Notes under the pieces: model-generated | Databases searched by the model: none | What the model was told of the DNA's origin: nothing | What the model saw: the letters and a program-made list of their open reading frames with translations, nothing else | Shown: positions 37,537-49,263 of the stretch, piece by piece | How the letters are laid out: every line of letters starts with the position of its first letter | How positions within the stretch are numbered: position 1 is the stretch's first letter | From: Hydractinia symbiolongicarpus | Lineage: Eukaryota > Cnidaria > Hydrozoa > Anthoathecata > Hydractiniidae | Assembly: GCF_029227915.1 (NCBI RefSeq) | Contig: NC_079880.1 | Span: 13,470,001 to 13,534,000 of the forward strand | Direction: 5' to 3' | DNA length: 64,000 nucleotides | Position numbers and translations under genes: made by a program

Positions 37537-38140
37537 GTGGAAGTTTTTTTTTCTCAATATTATAATGTTTATTCAGGGAATGGTTATAATAGCGTTGGTG
37601 ATGGACATGGTACTGATAGGGACGTGAAATATGGCCTCAAAAGAAGGTCATTTATGTATTGGTATAAAAATAGTCAGGATGATTTGTTGAAGAATTATAT
37701 CTATCCGAGGTGGATAATTGATGGAAGAATTATTTCATTGTTTATCGTTGGTCAGGTTGCTGATGGTGATATTAGGACATATAAGATTTTGTTCAAAGGT
37801 GCCAAAAGTAAAGTGGATTGTCCTGTGCCTTATGTAGCGAATATAACTGGCGGATATGCTGATCAAGCATGATGATTTCGATCATGTTCCCGAAGTACTA
37901 CATCTTCTGAGAAACATGAGGAGGGGAAGTCGACGTTGCTTTTGTTGGTCGGTGAAGGAATTGGATTATTTTTATTTTTAAGGAAACAATTGGTTCTGCT
38001 GTTGTTAATGCTGCTAAATTTGGTGGTGGTGGTGTGGACAGATACAGAGGCTATCGATATATTTAATTGGTAGAGGTCTGGGGGAATTGTAATGACTAAA
38101 AGTTGAGTAACTATTATATGTCTAGCGACGAACAACAGAT
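37537..38140 (+). pseudogene. Virus-like element, structural-like ORF relic
   Basis: The frame at 37537-37872 (111 residues) is rich in glycine and tyrosine near its start and contains DGHGTDRDVKYGLKRRSF, then YIYPRWIIDGRI. A frame beyond it (about 37937-38070) holds LLLVGEGIGLFLF before stops. I do not recognise a named domain. Position, strand and base composition tie it to the neighbouring relics. It may be the remains of a structural protein. Confidence 0.35.
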
Positions 38141-38641
38141 TGGGGAGATGTTTGTTGTTGATGAGATGGGATTTTTGAGATAGTATTTGTTGGGTAGGTA
38201 GAAATGTATGAAAGAATTACGGATGTAAGTAAGAGGGTTGTTGGTTAAATCAAAGTGTTGTTGGTGTTGGTATATTGAGGTTGGACTGGTTTAGTGCAAG
38301 TTTTATGTTTTAATGTTATATGGTTGTTGTGGATGAAAGGGTTTCCTATGGCGGTAAAGAAAAGATCTTGAAGGCAGCATTTTGTACGTTTAGTCAGCTT
38401 ATGGAACTTGTTGGTGTATTAATTTTGATAAGTAAAGTAGGAGAGTTTAAATTGATGCTGTTGTTTTTACGCCTAGGTATTCGAGGGAAATGATTGTGAG
38501 GCTGAATACGATAGATGGTCTTAGGTTTTTGTCATTTTTATTGGAAGATTTGAATAGTTGTGATAATTTCGTTGATAATGGGGTGACTTAAATCAGTGGC
38601 ATGCATGTGGAGAAAGGATTTGGTATCGTAGCATTGTAAAC

Positions 38642-39320
38642 GTGGAACCTAAGAAAACTTTGTATAAGAGGTTGTCGTGGATATGTATCCATTCTTTGAA
38701 TGTTAGCATTGTGGACAGTAATGATGATGTAGTAGCAGTAGTATGGACTATTCTGTCGAGGTTGTTTTGTATTTTAATAAAAAATCTGGGTAAATGGAAA
38801 ATGCATGGAAAGAACTTGGTACCTTCGAGAAGTTTTAGTAAGACGCGTAGAAATAAAACTTTAAAGCAACATATATCGTTGACTAATAATCCGAGCACTA
38901 TTCATCAAAAAAAACTTCTGACAGTCAGGATTCTCAATTTATTCAATGATGATGTTGTTCTTCCTGAGACCTCGAGGTTATTGTTATATATTAATCTTAC
39001 GAGCAAGGATGGTCATGAAAATGTTGTTAATAATTTGGGTAGGGCGGTTGTTAAGAAGGTTGTTAAGATATAATGACATGAACTTGTGCCTATTGACGAT
39101 TTTGGTTAGTTGATGTATTTGAGTGATATATGGATGACAAGTAAATAGATGAAAGTGAGGGTTGTGCATTTGTAGTGGTAATCTTTGGGAGTTGAGGGTG
39201 GATGCAACAAGATGCTGTGAAGACAAATGATGAATCAACTTGGAAAGATGATGGTATAGATGGCATTCACTAGTTTTCTTGAAAGTGCTATGCCCTTCCA
39301 CATGCCCTTTCATATGTAAT
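38642..39320 (+). pseudogene. Virus-like element, capsid-like protein relic, part 1
   Basis: The frame 38642-39073 contains LLLYINLTSKDGHENVVNN followed at once by LGRAVVKKVVKI near its end. Further motifs (PIDDFG, SDIWM, then MPFHM near 39300) follow beyond stops and frameshifts. The combination recalls a large uncharacterised, multicopy protein of cnidarian virus-like elements that I believe to be structural (capsid-like). The identity is from memory of the family and is not tested. Many stops show decay. Confidence 0.4.
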
Positions 39321-39459
39321 GTTTAGTTCAGGTTTTCGAACCTATCATCAGTGGAAAAAGGTGAAGAAACATTTTATTAGTGGTCAATTGCAGGAGTATG
39401 GAAATGTGCAGAAGGAAATATTGTTGGGAGGAATGGATATGTGTAGTTAGTATACAAGT

Positions 39460-39826
39460 ACGTTTGCGTTTTAGAGTGATGTTAAAACTACTGGATATTT
39501 TAAGCTTTGTTGAAAGTGATAGAAGCGTGGAGAATGCTTCAAAAGGTGTTACTCTGCAGATAAAGAAGATCATTGGGGTTAAAGGGAAGATAGAACGCAT
39601 ATATGTTTTTTGTCTGAAAACACAGATCACGCTTAAAACATTCTCAAGTCCTTTGTATTATAATTTGTGTGCGGGATCCTTGTACGACATTATTTGTGGG
39701 AACGACAGGTCGTGGAAAGACGAAATTCGTTTTCGATCTTTGGGTGGTAAGTTTAAGGGTCATCTTGAATACATTGTGATTGCAATCTACTTTGAGGTGG
39801 ATACGGATCTATTTGGAAAGAAGTGA
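39460..39826 (+). pseudogene. Virus-like element, capsid-like protein relic, part 2
   Basis: The frame that ends at 39826 contains RSVENASKGVTLQIKKI, then LKTFSSPLYYNL, and ends with GHLEYIVIAIYFEVD. The first motif fits the C-terminal part of the same multicopy protein as part 1. The remainder (from about 39650) may belong to another, fused protein, since it follows where the first would be expected to stop. The opposite-strand frame at 39328-39630 is a shadow. Confidence 0.4.
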
Positions 39827-40029
39827 TTGTAAACCGATGATTACGTATTTCTGCTTTTAACCTGACAATAAATTGCTTGGGGTTATTGGGTTATTTAGCC
39901 GGAAATTGGCATTTTGTAAGATTCTGCTCATCGTGAATGATGTTATTGCTGATAAAGGGTAGGATAAGTGAAGACAACCCTTGCTCAATTTAGGTATCAG
40001 TTGTAGGTATCGATCATATCATTTGTGGT

Positions 40030-40130
40030 TGTGACAACTTTGAAGCCAGACTGCTGGTAGGCTGTAACATCGCTACTTTTTGTGAACACTTAGGCCAGGG
40101 ACAGAACGTTTAAAATTAGCTACCTGCTAA
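40030..40130 (+). repeat. Fragment of dispersed repeat family
   Basis: GTGAACACTTAGGCCAGGGA at about 40080 matches GTGAACACGTAGGCCAGAAA at about 41309 in the larger copy. This is a short fragment only. Confidence 0.45.
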
Positions 40131-40349
40131 ATTGGTCCTAATATAATAGTCAATAACTTTATAACATGACCACATCTTGTTCAGAAGTTCTGAGGTTAAA
40201 TCCCCTTTCTAGAATTATGGACTTTAAAAAAGTTAGTATATTTTAGGTTAATATGACAACGCAATCTAATCATCAAAAATCTCACAAGGGACTAGCGTCG
40301 ATTTAATTACTTGCTTAATTAAATTTATGGCGTTGCTATAGATATAAAA

Positions 40350-40402
40350 GAAAACAATAATGACTTTGTTCTGAAAAAAAACAATAATGACTTTGTTCTG
40401 TC
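40350..40402 (+). repeat. 27-bp tandem duplication
   Basis: ACAATAATGACTTTGTTCTG occurs twice in direct succession. A recent local duplication with no sign of function. Confidence 0.7.
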
Positions 40403-41204
40403 CGATTAATTTTTCTCCGATAAGATTGATGATTAGATTGCGTGAAAGATCAGACAGTTCTTTTTAACGAGATAATTGCATTGCAGCTGGAGATACCATT
40501 ATGAGTACACTTAATATACATTTTAATGTCCTTTCTGTTAATTGGAAATTTAATTACAAGTAAGTGATATGTTCTTGATGAGAATATCTCTAGAGAGTTC
40601 CCTAGAAGAAGCTACTGGGGCCAATAGTCTAAAAGTGGTAAAGGAAATTAGTCAATTTTCTATTGTCTTATATAGAATTTTCTAAATAATAAATTTGAGG
40701 GGAAAATTTCAGATGTGAATTATAATGCGGCATTAAAGAATTGTTCCGTCAACATTATTTATGGAAATTAACAGTGTTGGGCGTTTTAAAAAGTTTTTAA
40801 GGAACTGGGTTCGTTTTGAAAACTTCATCTCTTCTTTGTTATCTGTCAGACAGACGATATTCATCAGTTGTACGCTATTAGCTAGGACAAAACCCGTACA
40901 TTTATGAGATTTTAAGAGACAATCCCAACAATTTACTACACCATTATTGGTGAGAATTAGGAATAGGAAAACTTGTTACATTGAAATATTATAAGAAACG
41001 TCTATGTCTAACAGATAAAATTCTTCACTGCGTAACGAAACGAAAATCCGCGCAGAAGAGGTAAAATACCTAAACCAAAAGATTGACTCTTATTGGTTAG
41101 TAATTGTATTTTTGGGAAATTGTTCTAAAAATTACCTGATTTCAAAAAAGAATAAAAATTCACCTAAATTGTACTATTAAAAAACAGGCCAATAACAATA
41201 TGCT

Positions 41205-41610
41205 ATCCCAAGAAAATGGTGTATGATCATCAATTATGGACAAAATTAATCGAACAAAGGTAGTATTTTTTCCTCATTACTTTTAAAAGAGCTGCAAAGT
41301 CATTACTGTTGTGAACACGTAGGCCAGAAACAGAAGGTTGAAAATTTGCTAGTGACATCTCTGGTGTGCCTGCACAATAAAATAATCCACGTTGGGTCCC
41401 ACAAAAGTCGCGAAAATGCGCGCTGACGTCAGCAACAATTAACATCTTTCAAGAGTGCGAATTTAACCAAATATCCTAAGTCCGCTGTGAACATTCACAA
41501 GTTCAAAATGTGCGCCTGTAATTACAGAAACAGCTAATGTAATCTGTTGTGATGCAAAAAATTAGGAATTAGCGTCCTGTTTCATTATTTTTTGCCCACG
41601 ATTATGCAAT
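41205..41610 (+). repeat. Dispersed repeat family copy (41.2 kb)
   Basis: Matches the block at 2040-2400 from ATGGACAAAATTAATC (41237) to a CCTAAGTCCGCTGTGAACAT word (about 41480). It is the longest of the copies seen. The open frame on the minus strand (41230-41445) lies inside and is not a gene. Confidence 0.5.
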
Positions 41611-41619
41611 TAAAATATA

Positions 41620-43020
41620 ACTAGCTATTGAATTTCCCAACTGGTTTCTCGCATAATCCTAGATGATCCGGAAACAATCAGCGTACAAAAAGATGGCGGA
41701 TAAAAAAATCATGACGAGTCATTTTTATATAAAAAAAGGTGAGTGAAAATTAGCGATCAAGGTTAATAGATTTCACAGAATTGATGAAAACTATCTGGTG
41801 AGGATTAAGGTTAGTGTTTACAAAGTTAAAAAGTTATAATACATGAATGCTAAATAGAAACAAGTTTAGAAAATTAATTTAGGATGAAATTAAATTAAAT
41901 TTAAACGCCTTGAACTTGTTTTTGCATTCGAATTCTGCTTGTAGTTGTAAGTTAAATCAAATTCCCTTATTTGTACTGATTTCATGCGCGCGAAATTTTT
42001 TAACTGATTTGGGAAAGGTGTGTTTCGCGTTAAATTCACTTTTTTTTTTTTTGATATTCCGTTTTTCGTGATTTGCACAAGAACAGCTATCAGAAATGTT
42101 ATTTTACAGTTTACAAAAAAATTCATCATTGCGTTTAAGATTAAAAGCCCTTACTTTTATTGTTTGTTGTTTGTAAAAGTATTATATTTAACTTGAAGCT
42201 TGCGCAAACTTAATACACGTGAAATTCGTTCATTTTACTGTTAGAAATTTTCTGAGTACAACAGTAACAAAGTTATTCGAACGAACGTATAGTTATTGTG
42301 GAGGAGATTGGGGAAGTCATAATTAAAGTGTAAACAATGTTTTATCAGAAGATCTAGTAAGGAAGGTACTAGTAAAAATACATCCCTAATTGCAGGCGAC
42401 AAACTAAATAAGAAGGAAAATCTTTTTCTTGCGGTTTGTACCAGTGATAGATTAAAGTTTGTTGTTAACAAGATAAAACCAGTTAATGTTTAAAAAGAAA
42501 ACGTACAAAAACAGGTTGTATTACGGAAGAAATTGTATGCGGAATTGAGGTTTGTGAGTAGGACCTTAAGAATAATGCAATATGTAGAGTAAAAAGTTGC
42601 GAGGGCTTCCATTTTTATTGAATTTGCAAAATTAAAGATTGCGAAATTGTAACCTTGAATATATAGCTATTGTTTTGCTTATGACGAATGGAAAGAAAAA
42701 ACTACAAACATTCGAAAATTAAAGTTAAATGATAAATGAAAGATGGCGATAGTCTGTCCCGGTTTAAAAGAATGCGGAACTTATGTTTTCGAATGCGAGG
42801 CAAATTTGGAAACATTAATTCCAATTTCGTTTGCATTCGCAATCGTTTCGTCTCTTTATATAACTAAATCTAACATCTAATTCCTAACATGCTTAAAAAA
42901 TTAAAATAAACCCTACCTGAGATGACGGGCAATTTTCTCTTATACACGTTCGCATTGAATTCGTTTCGTGATTTTTCCACAAGCAGCTCCACATCATCAT
43001 CAATTACGTATATCCGGTGT
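41620..43020. other. Interval without a recognised gene
   Basis: No gene or element end was found. Frames at 41890-42129 and 42241-42471 on the minus strand have no recognisable domain. Confidence 0.45.
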
Positions 43021-43139
43021 ATTCAACTAAAGTATTTTAATGATAGTTGACCTCACCACAAAATATAATTTCAAAATTTTTTACTGTGTCCATGATGACA
43101 ACACACTGTGTCTGGAATTATTAAGGTCAGATAAAAATG

Positions 43140-43638
43140 TAGAAGCCGATAAAGAAATCAATGAAGCCAGCACAGAGTGAAATTATTCGATGAGTCAATC
43201 GCAACTAAAACTGAAGTCGAAAGTGCTCTAACTAAAGACTCTTTAAAACGTAATTATGTCTCTTCAATGCAAGTGTGGATGACATGCATCAGCTTCCACA
43301 GCACTTCGAATCTTTGTTTGTGAAAGGCGAATTAGATGCCAAACAGCAGACTAATGTTTCAGATTTGTTTTGCAAAAAATAATATAAACATGATTTATAA
43401 AAAAAATATCGTGTATCTAATGTACTACAACTTTGATAAACATAAATGCTTTAAAGTCTCTTTGGGTTGTAAATAACTTGACCTAACTTCGATTTTTTAC
43501 TCAATTTCAAAATTTTTTCCTATCTTGAACTTTCACACCACTTGGATTCGATGTCTCAAACACCCACTATCTCGAACATTCGCTATCTAAAACTTTTTCG
43601 CCGATTCCTTCATTGTTTCAGATAACGAGCGTCGATTG
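43140..43638 (+). mobile_element. pogo/Tigger-type element, 3' part
   Basis: The end at about 43540-43638 contains CACCCACTATCTCGAACATT, CGCTATCTAAAACTTTTTCG and CAGATAACGAGCGTCGATTG. Read from the other side this starts CAATCGACGCTCGTTATCTG and then repeats GATAG/CGAA words, which is typical for the terminal repeats of pogo/Tigger elements. Upstream is the decayed C-terminal end of a transposase. The 5' half is missing. The expected TA flank is CA here. Confidence 0.5.
43275..43382 (+). pseudogene. pogo/Tigger transposase, C-terminal fragment
   Basis: A frame of 35 residues ending in TAA reads VDDMHQLPQHFESLFV and then QQTNVSDLFCKK. Many Tigger-type transposases end in a similar tail (a helix around E/F followed by a T-I/V-x-D/S-F/L-F motif). 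Upstream frames contain stops. The call depends on the adjacent terminal repeat. Confidence 0.4.
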
Positions 43639-43739
43639 CATTTTAATAAAATTCGACCTTATCACAAAATATAATTCCAAAATATTTTACAGTTCCCTCC
43701 TTCTTGTGTTCATGATGACATCACGGTGTGTCTGTTGCA

Positions 43740-46700
43740 AGTCGAATTTGCTTTTAAGTGTGTAGGAGGCGATTATGTACGCATGGGAATAGATGGATTC
43801 GTAGCATGCCGTATGCATTTTTGGCGTGAATGTTAAGGCTATTTTTGGCACTTTTATTTGTTTATGTCTGTTTTATCCTATTTAGTAACCACGCCAACGA
43901 TAGAATGGTGCGAAAATACAGATACCTTTTTTCAAAGTAAATATATTGCTTACAAATCTTGCACATACCACAACCAAAACACACACAAAGCGTTCTGGTA
44001 TGTGGCTAGGCGTAGATATTGAGTAGAATATAAGGCGTTCTTTTAGAAGCAAGAACTAAAGGCAAATATAGCCAGAATATACAACGTTGCAAGAAGTGGA
44101 TAAAAGTTGTGTATAACTCAATTTATATGAAAAAAGCTCCTATTGTGAGAGAAAGGGTAGTTTTACGACTTAGAAAAACTCTTCGCCCACAGCTTCTCGA
44201 CTAGTTTCTGATTATAAATCAAATTTGGTACAAAATTATTATCAGGTATAAAAACGTTTTTGGTATAACATTGACAGCACATACATCGTAGTCAGATAAT
44301 ACCTTGTTTGTAACCACCAAGAATTTTTTTTTTTTACTTTTAGCCTAATTTTCAATCTAATATCTATGAAACCATAGTGACATAGACAAGGGCAAGTAAG
44401 CCTAGCAGAGGATAAAGAGATAAGAACACAACCAAGCAAAAGTTGGAGACCAAAGTGACCAAATTTTAATTAGTCGGGAAAAAGGAAGTAAATTTAAATG
44501 CCGAAGTGACTAAATATTTTTACCGCCTTTTTTCAACGAATTTTTTACTGTGGGTCAAAGTCAGTTGTCTAAGCAATAAATGAAACTTTGTGGTCTCATG
44601 TTACTAGGCCAATTGCTAAATTAAATTCCTATAAAATTGATATAAGATCTTTAATCAGAAGATTTAATACCACAATGTTTAAAACAAAGTTTTTGTCCGA
44701 AGTTGACACATTCAAATCTTACACAATTTATAGCATAAAATTTGCACAAACGTAAAAACTTAAGCGTAGAATCAAAACTTTTTCTGATGATTTAGCAGGA
44801 CAACGCGAGGTGATGTATTTGTTGAAAAATGCTGTACTAAATAGCCTTAAGAAGGTGATTAATACCTCCTACCAAAGTTTCTAAAGTCATTGTAACTGCC
44901 TCATCTGGCTTTATATACAATAATTTGGTATGTTTCTGTGCTTAAATTAGTAGAAAAATAGTCAAAAATTGGTCAAAAAAGGTTCATAGTTCTATTACCA
45001 GAAAACTTGCTTACATGTAAATTATAGATATCAAATATTTGTGAGATCATTTTCTGTCATTGTCAGTTATGTTTGGGTATCTATCGTGACATCTGAGATG
45101 ATTTGAGATGTTGTTTGTGTCGTCATTGCTTATAAAATTCCCTCCGCCTTAAACTTGCGTTTCGTGTAAGTCACTAAAGTAAAAAATCATCAGCTGGTTT
45201 TGTAGCCGTTTTGACAATGATTAATGCGAGAATAAATGTTAATAAATGATTTTTTATACAAGCAACATCACAACGCAACGTGATGCTCGAATCCTTGAAA
45301 CACAAAGCAATTTGAAAAAATACATCCTGAAGTAAGTAAATAAAAAAGGGAAGAGGACAAACCGCAGGGATCATAATTTCTTAAAAACTTCATTTTTATT
45401 TCGTTTTATACCACGACAAACGTGACTAAAAGGGAGGTTTGATTTGATTTACTTAACATCTGAACGAGCATTCACGTGAAATTGGTCTTCGCAACAGTTA
45501 AGTAACAAAGTTAAGAAACATTTAGCCTAGGCCAACATATTTTGTTGCTTATAAAAAAGCACGTATTTGAAAAATGCATATATCGTGATTGTTTTGTTGT
45601 GTTTACACATAAAAATGTTCGTGGATGCCATATGTACAATGTGCTTAGTAGCAGGGCGTGGCATCATTAAGTCAGGGTTTAGTATGTTTCTAAAATCCCC
45701 ATTGTAAAATAGCGCCCTCTGCGCAAGATACGATTTTTTTGCTGTTGCTTTCTTAACTTTCCTTCATATTTGATAATCGAGAACATATGTGTTATTTTGC
45801 AACACTAGATATTTTTACTGGGGAAAACTGCGGGGAGAAATATTCGTAATATTTTGCGAATTCTCCAGAAATCCGTGAATACCAAAGGCTACAATAATGT
45901 CATTATTTTCTAAACGAACTTTATGGGGTCGCGCTATAATTTATCTGAGTGGTGGCTTTATGTTCAAGGTTAAAAAAGGCGCTAGAAAAACCTCTAATTA
46001 ATCACTTTTTCTGGAGTTTACCTTTTCCTTCATAACATGTTTGGAAGAAGAGACGATGGAAAATTTAGGGCACGTAAAAAAATGAAGAACTTGGAAACTG
46101 ATGGTCTGTTTGTTCAACTTAAGGAAAAACTGCAGCCTCAAAATGTCATAGAGAAGTGAACCGTGGACCATGGACCGTGGATCGTGCGTGACAACATGAA
46201 ACTATATGTGGAGTAAAGTTCTGTTCGACCGTGGGAAATTGAAAAAGGTGAGAAATACCTAAGACTCGAATAATAAAGTGATTTATGCCTTTCTTTTTTT
46301 TGTTAAAAAGGATTGCGCACCCGTAAAACGTAGTCAGACAAATAAACCTTGATTTGTAAAATTTAGGGCTTTTATAGCAGCCTGTTTCAACATGGCATTG
46401 GCCAAACACATTTGTTAGCTCCGTTAAAGAAGAAAAGAATAGCTTCTTTAAATTCACTCTTCTAATTAGTTTTAAATAAAAGTTCAACCTTAGTTTTTAA
46501 AGCACAACAATGAAGATGAAAGTGAAAGTGACCATAGCATTCCAATTTTGATGCCTTCAATGACTTCCTATAATGACTCGTGACCGTTTTGTAACGTCAA
46601 ATTCGAGTTGTTAAGACTCAAATGCAGGATTTGAGATAGAGGAATTGTCAATGGTGCGGCAACTGAAAAAATAAAAAAAGAAATGGATGCTATAAGGAAA

Positions 46701-47010
46701 GTCCATAAACTGTCTTTCAGGTCGAGTTTCCATACAAATTGGAAAATGACCTAAAACATATTATAATAGCATCGTAACTATTATCATAGGTTTTCAGTTC
46801 TTAAATTTAGCTGTTTTCGGAGAACTTAGGGAAACCTTTTTATACGGCATAATGAAATTGACTAATTGTCACAGTTCACTTGGCAATAGACCTGTTTACG
46901 AAATAAAATTGAAGTAGTGGTAATTAAGAAAAACTTAAACAAAACTCCCCGAACACAGTAATGAAGGAGAGGCTCGTCTAATTCAGTCATACTGCAAAAA
47001 AAGTATGACT
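43740..47010. other. Long gene-free interval
   Basis: No gene was recognised on either strand. Frames at 44242, 45174 and 46146 (-) are unrelated to any family I know and lack splice support. A GC-richer word TAGCGCCCTCTGCGC lies at about 45709. No element boundaries were seen. Confidence 0.5.
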
Positions 47011-47019
47011 GTTTGGTAA

Positions 47020-47538
47020 CCCTATTCGGTCCGGGGGGCGGATTCCGCCCCCCCCCCCCCTGACGGTTTTTTTTAAATAACTCCTGATTGCTTTCTTATA
47101 TGGCTATGATACTTACTGAATTTCAACATTTATCTATTAGACACCTGCATGCTAAATTTTTAGGTCCCATACCTTTCAGAGGCTTTGATATTGGCCATTA
47201 CTCGAAACTACCCCTAAATCTCTATGAAATCCATATAATGGGGAAAATATAATAACTCCTGTTAGGATTATCCTTAGAACTTGAAAACTGCACCAAAACT
47301 TTGTTTCGTCAAGAAGAATCATTTTGAATAATTTTGACAAGTGACTTTCTGATTTTCCGATTTTGTCGGATTTTACCCGAAAAATTTATTGCCGCCACTT
47401 TGTTCCTTTTATGACGTACTATAAGTGTGCCAAGTTTAATTCAATTTGAACAATCCTATGAAAAGTTAATGAGGGGGGGGCGGAATCCGCCCCCCCCCCC
47501 GGTCATAGTATGTTCAAAAAACCCCGGACCGAACAGGG
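47020..47538. mobile_element. piggyBac-like MITE, copy 2 (internally deleted)
   Basis: The same ends as the 464-1193 element: CCCTATTCGGTCC at the left and GGACCGAACAGGG at the right. It is flanked by GTAA (a mutated TTAA) and TTAA (47539-47542). Each end carries a GC palindrome: GGGGGGCGGA with TCCGCCCCCC, and GGGGGGCGGAA with TCCGCCCCCC. These are much better preserved than in copy 1. About 220 bp of copy 1 are missing after TTTTACCCGAAAA, with a short A-run shared at the break. Length is 519 bp, with no coding capacity. Confidence 0.8.
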
Positions 47539-47544
47539 TTAACA

Positions 47545-48850
47545 TTTTCTACTCGTGAATGGATGGCTGGACGCACTTTATTGAAAGTTAAATTTGAGGT
47601 AGTTTTTTAATTAAATAATAATTGAAAAATACTAGCTTTAAAAACATAATGCCTCTGAGGTTTCTATGCAAAAATTCAAAGGATAAAGCTAGCTAGCTAG
47701 TTCAAAGAGTTTGATGTTTAGTCTGTCATAAAACTTAAAAGCAAGAAAGTGTTTTATCGAATAAAAGATAGATATCCAGTATATACTGTTCGGTCATTTT
47801 CAGTTATATTTGGATGCCTAATATGATATTTAAGATGATTTAAGATGTTGTTTTCTGTGAGTCGGAAACCAACAGCTGTTTTGTTAAGTCCTTATTTCCC
47901 TGATATTCTTGACAGATTTTTTTCAGCAATTTTAAGTACTTAAAAATTAAGTAGCAAGTTACAAATGCAAATTTGATACAAGCATATTGAACTGAATAAA
48001 AAATAAAAATCTGCAGCCTTCGACTATTTCCAGCCGTACTCTTAAATTTAAATCCACCTCATAGCAAACCCCGAATTACAATCAAATCAAATTGCACCAA
48101 GTCGGCGTGGCCACATTTTACCCTCTTAAATAATACAAGGTGATTGAGGCCATTCGCGCTTAAAACAAAGGATTCCCTATATTGATCACGTGACCATAGA
48201 ATTAGCCAATCAAAAAGCTCTTTCAGTATAGTATTTTCAGTGTAGAAAAATCGTTTGAGACTCAGCGTCACTTCTTCCACCTCAACTATTACGATTTTCT
48301 TGTGGCAAGAAAAATTATGCTGGGTCTCCTAATGTAGATCCATACTACAGAGGAAAAAAATAACTTTTGAAAATTGAATTTATTCCAAAACATAAATAAA
48401 AAAAATATTTGATCAAAATTGGGGTTATTTATCGTTAAAAATTTGTAGAAGAGAAACATTCTACTTATGAATATAGACATAATTTTGAGAAAAAATATCA
48501 AGCTCAAAAAAGTCGTGAACATCACATATATAAAGAACTCACGTATATTTGGGGTGATTTAAGCTTTTTGGTCTAGTGAAATAAATCTTGAGTTCTCCCT
48601 ATGCTCGCTTTGGCTGTTTATTCAGATAATATATTTCTCTGCGGAAAAACAAATGTTTTCGAACTTCATCTTTATTTCCCGCCCAATCTTAAAATATTGG
48701 CCAATCAAATCGGCCCAAAAAATATTTCACTAGATGTGCTTTTTCATCAGTAAACAAACTACATTTGAGTTCTTTATTATACAAAGATTTTGCGCCTTTT
48801 TGAGAAACAACTGAAAAACAATGAAACATTTTTGCATCTACTTCACTTTC
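47545..48850. other. Interval without a recognised gene
   Basis: The interval lies beyond the 3' end of NPC1. Frames at 48059-48280 and 48289-48525 on the minus strand have no recognised domain. A CTAGCTAGCTAG run lies at about 47690. Confidence 0.45.
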
Positions 48851-48857
48851 GACTGAA

Positions 48858-48899
48858 AGAGCGCCCTGTTAATGTATTTATACATTAACAGGGCGCTCT
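48858..48899. repeat. Perfect 42-bp palindrome
   Basis: Two 20-bp arms (AGAGCGCCCTGTTAATGTAT and its exact complement) are separated by TT. It is 365 bp downstream of the NPC1 stop codon on the NPC1 strand, so it could lie in the 3' untranslated region. It is GC-richer than its surroundings. Confidence 0.9.
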
Positions 48900-49263
48900 A
48901 TACATGCCGAGAATTTAAGATAAAAGACATAAGAAATTTCAAAATCGAAAAATAGCTGAATAATTTTAAGATATTAATTTAAAAATGTAGTACCAAGAAA
49001 AAAAGAAACGGATTAAAAAAAGGAAACAGAGCTTAAATAACATAAGTTTGTGAAGTGACAAAAATCATTAAGTTTCGTTCATATAATTATCTTCAAATAA
49101 TTTTAATATTCTAATATAATTTTTTACAATAGACTAACGTTTTTTACGCGAACATGTTCGCGTCATTTTTGAACACCATCAATGCAATCCGGAGAAAACT
49201 TTGAAGAATTTTTCACATGAGTTGTATAAAAGAATAAATTAAACGCAATTAAAAAAGAGGCCA

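Larger units (their letters stand above)
34497..39850. mobile_element. Relic of an integrase-bearing virus-like element (Polinton/Maverick type)
   Basis: About 5.3 kb with a distinct base composition: C-rich plus strand from 34.8 to 36.0 kb and G/T-rich plus strand from 36.4 to 39.8 kb. Coding relics point left (integrase, accessory) and right (structural-like), diverging from about 36.2-36.8 kb. Terminal repeats, DNA polymerase and packaging ATPase were not found, so this is a partial or deleted copy and the class assignment is tentative. Confidence 0.45.
43034..43733 (+). repeat. Direct repeats flanking the Tigger remnant
   Basis: A segment of about 80-95 bp (ATTTTAAT, CACAAAATATAATT, then CATGATGACA and CACTGTGTCTG) is present at 43034-43113 and again at 43640-43733 in the same orientation, with diverged spacing. 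The transposon remnant lies between the copies. Confidence 0.6.
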
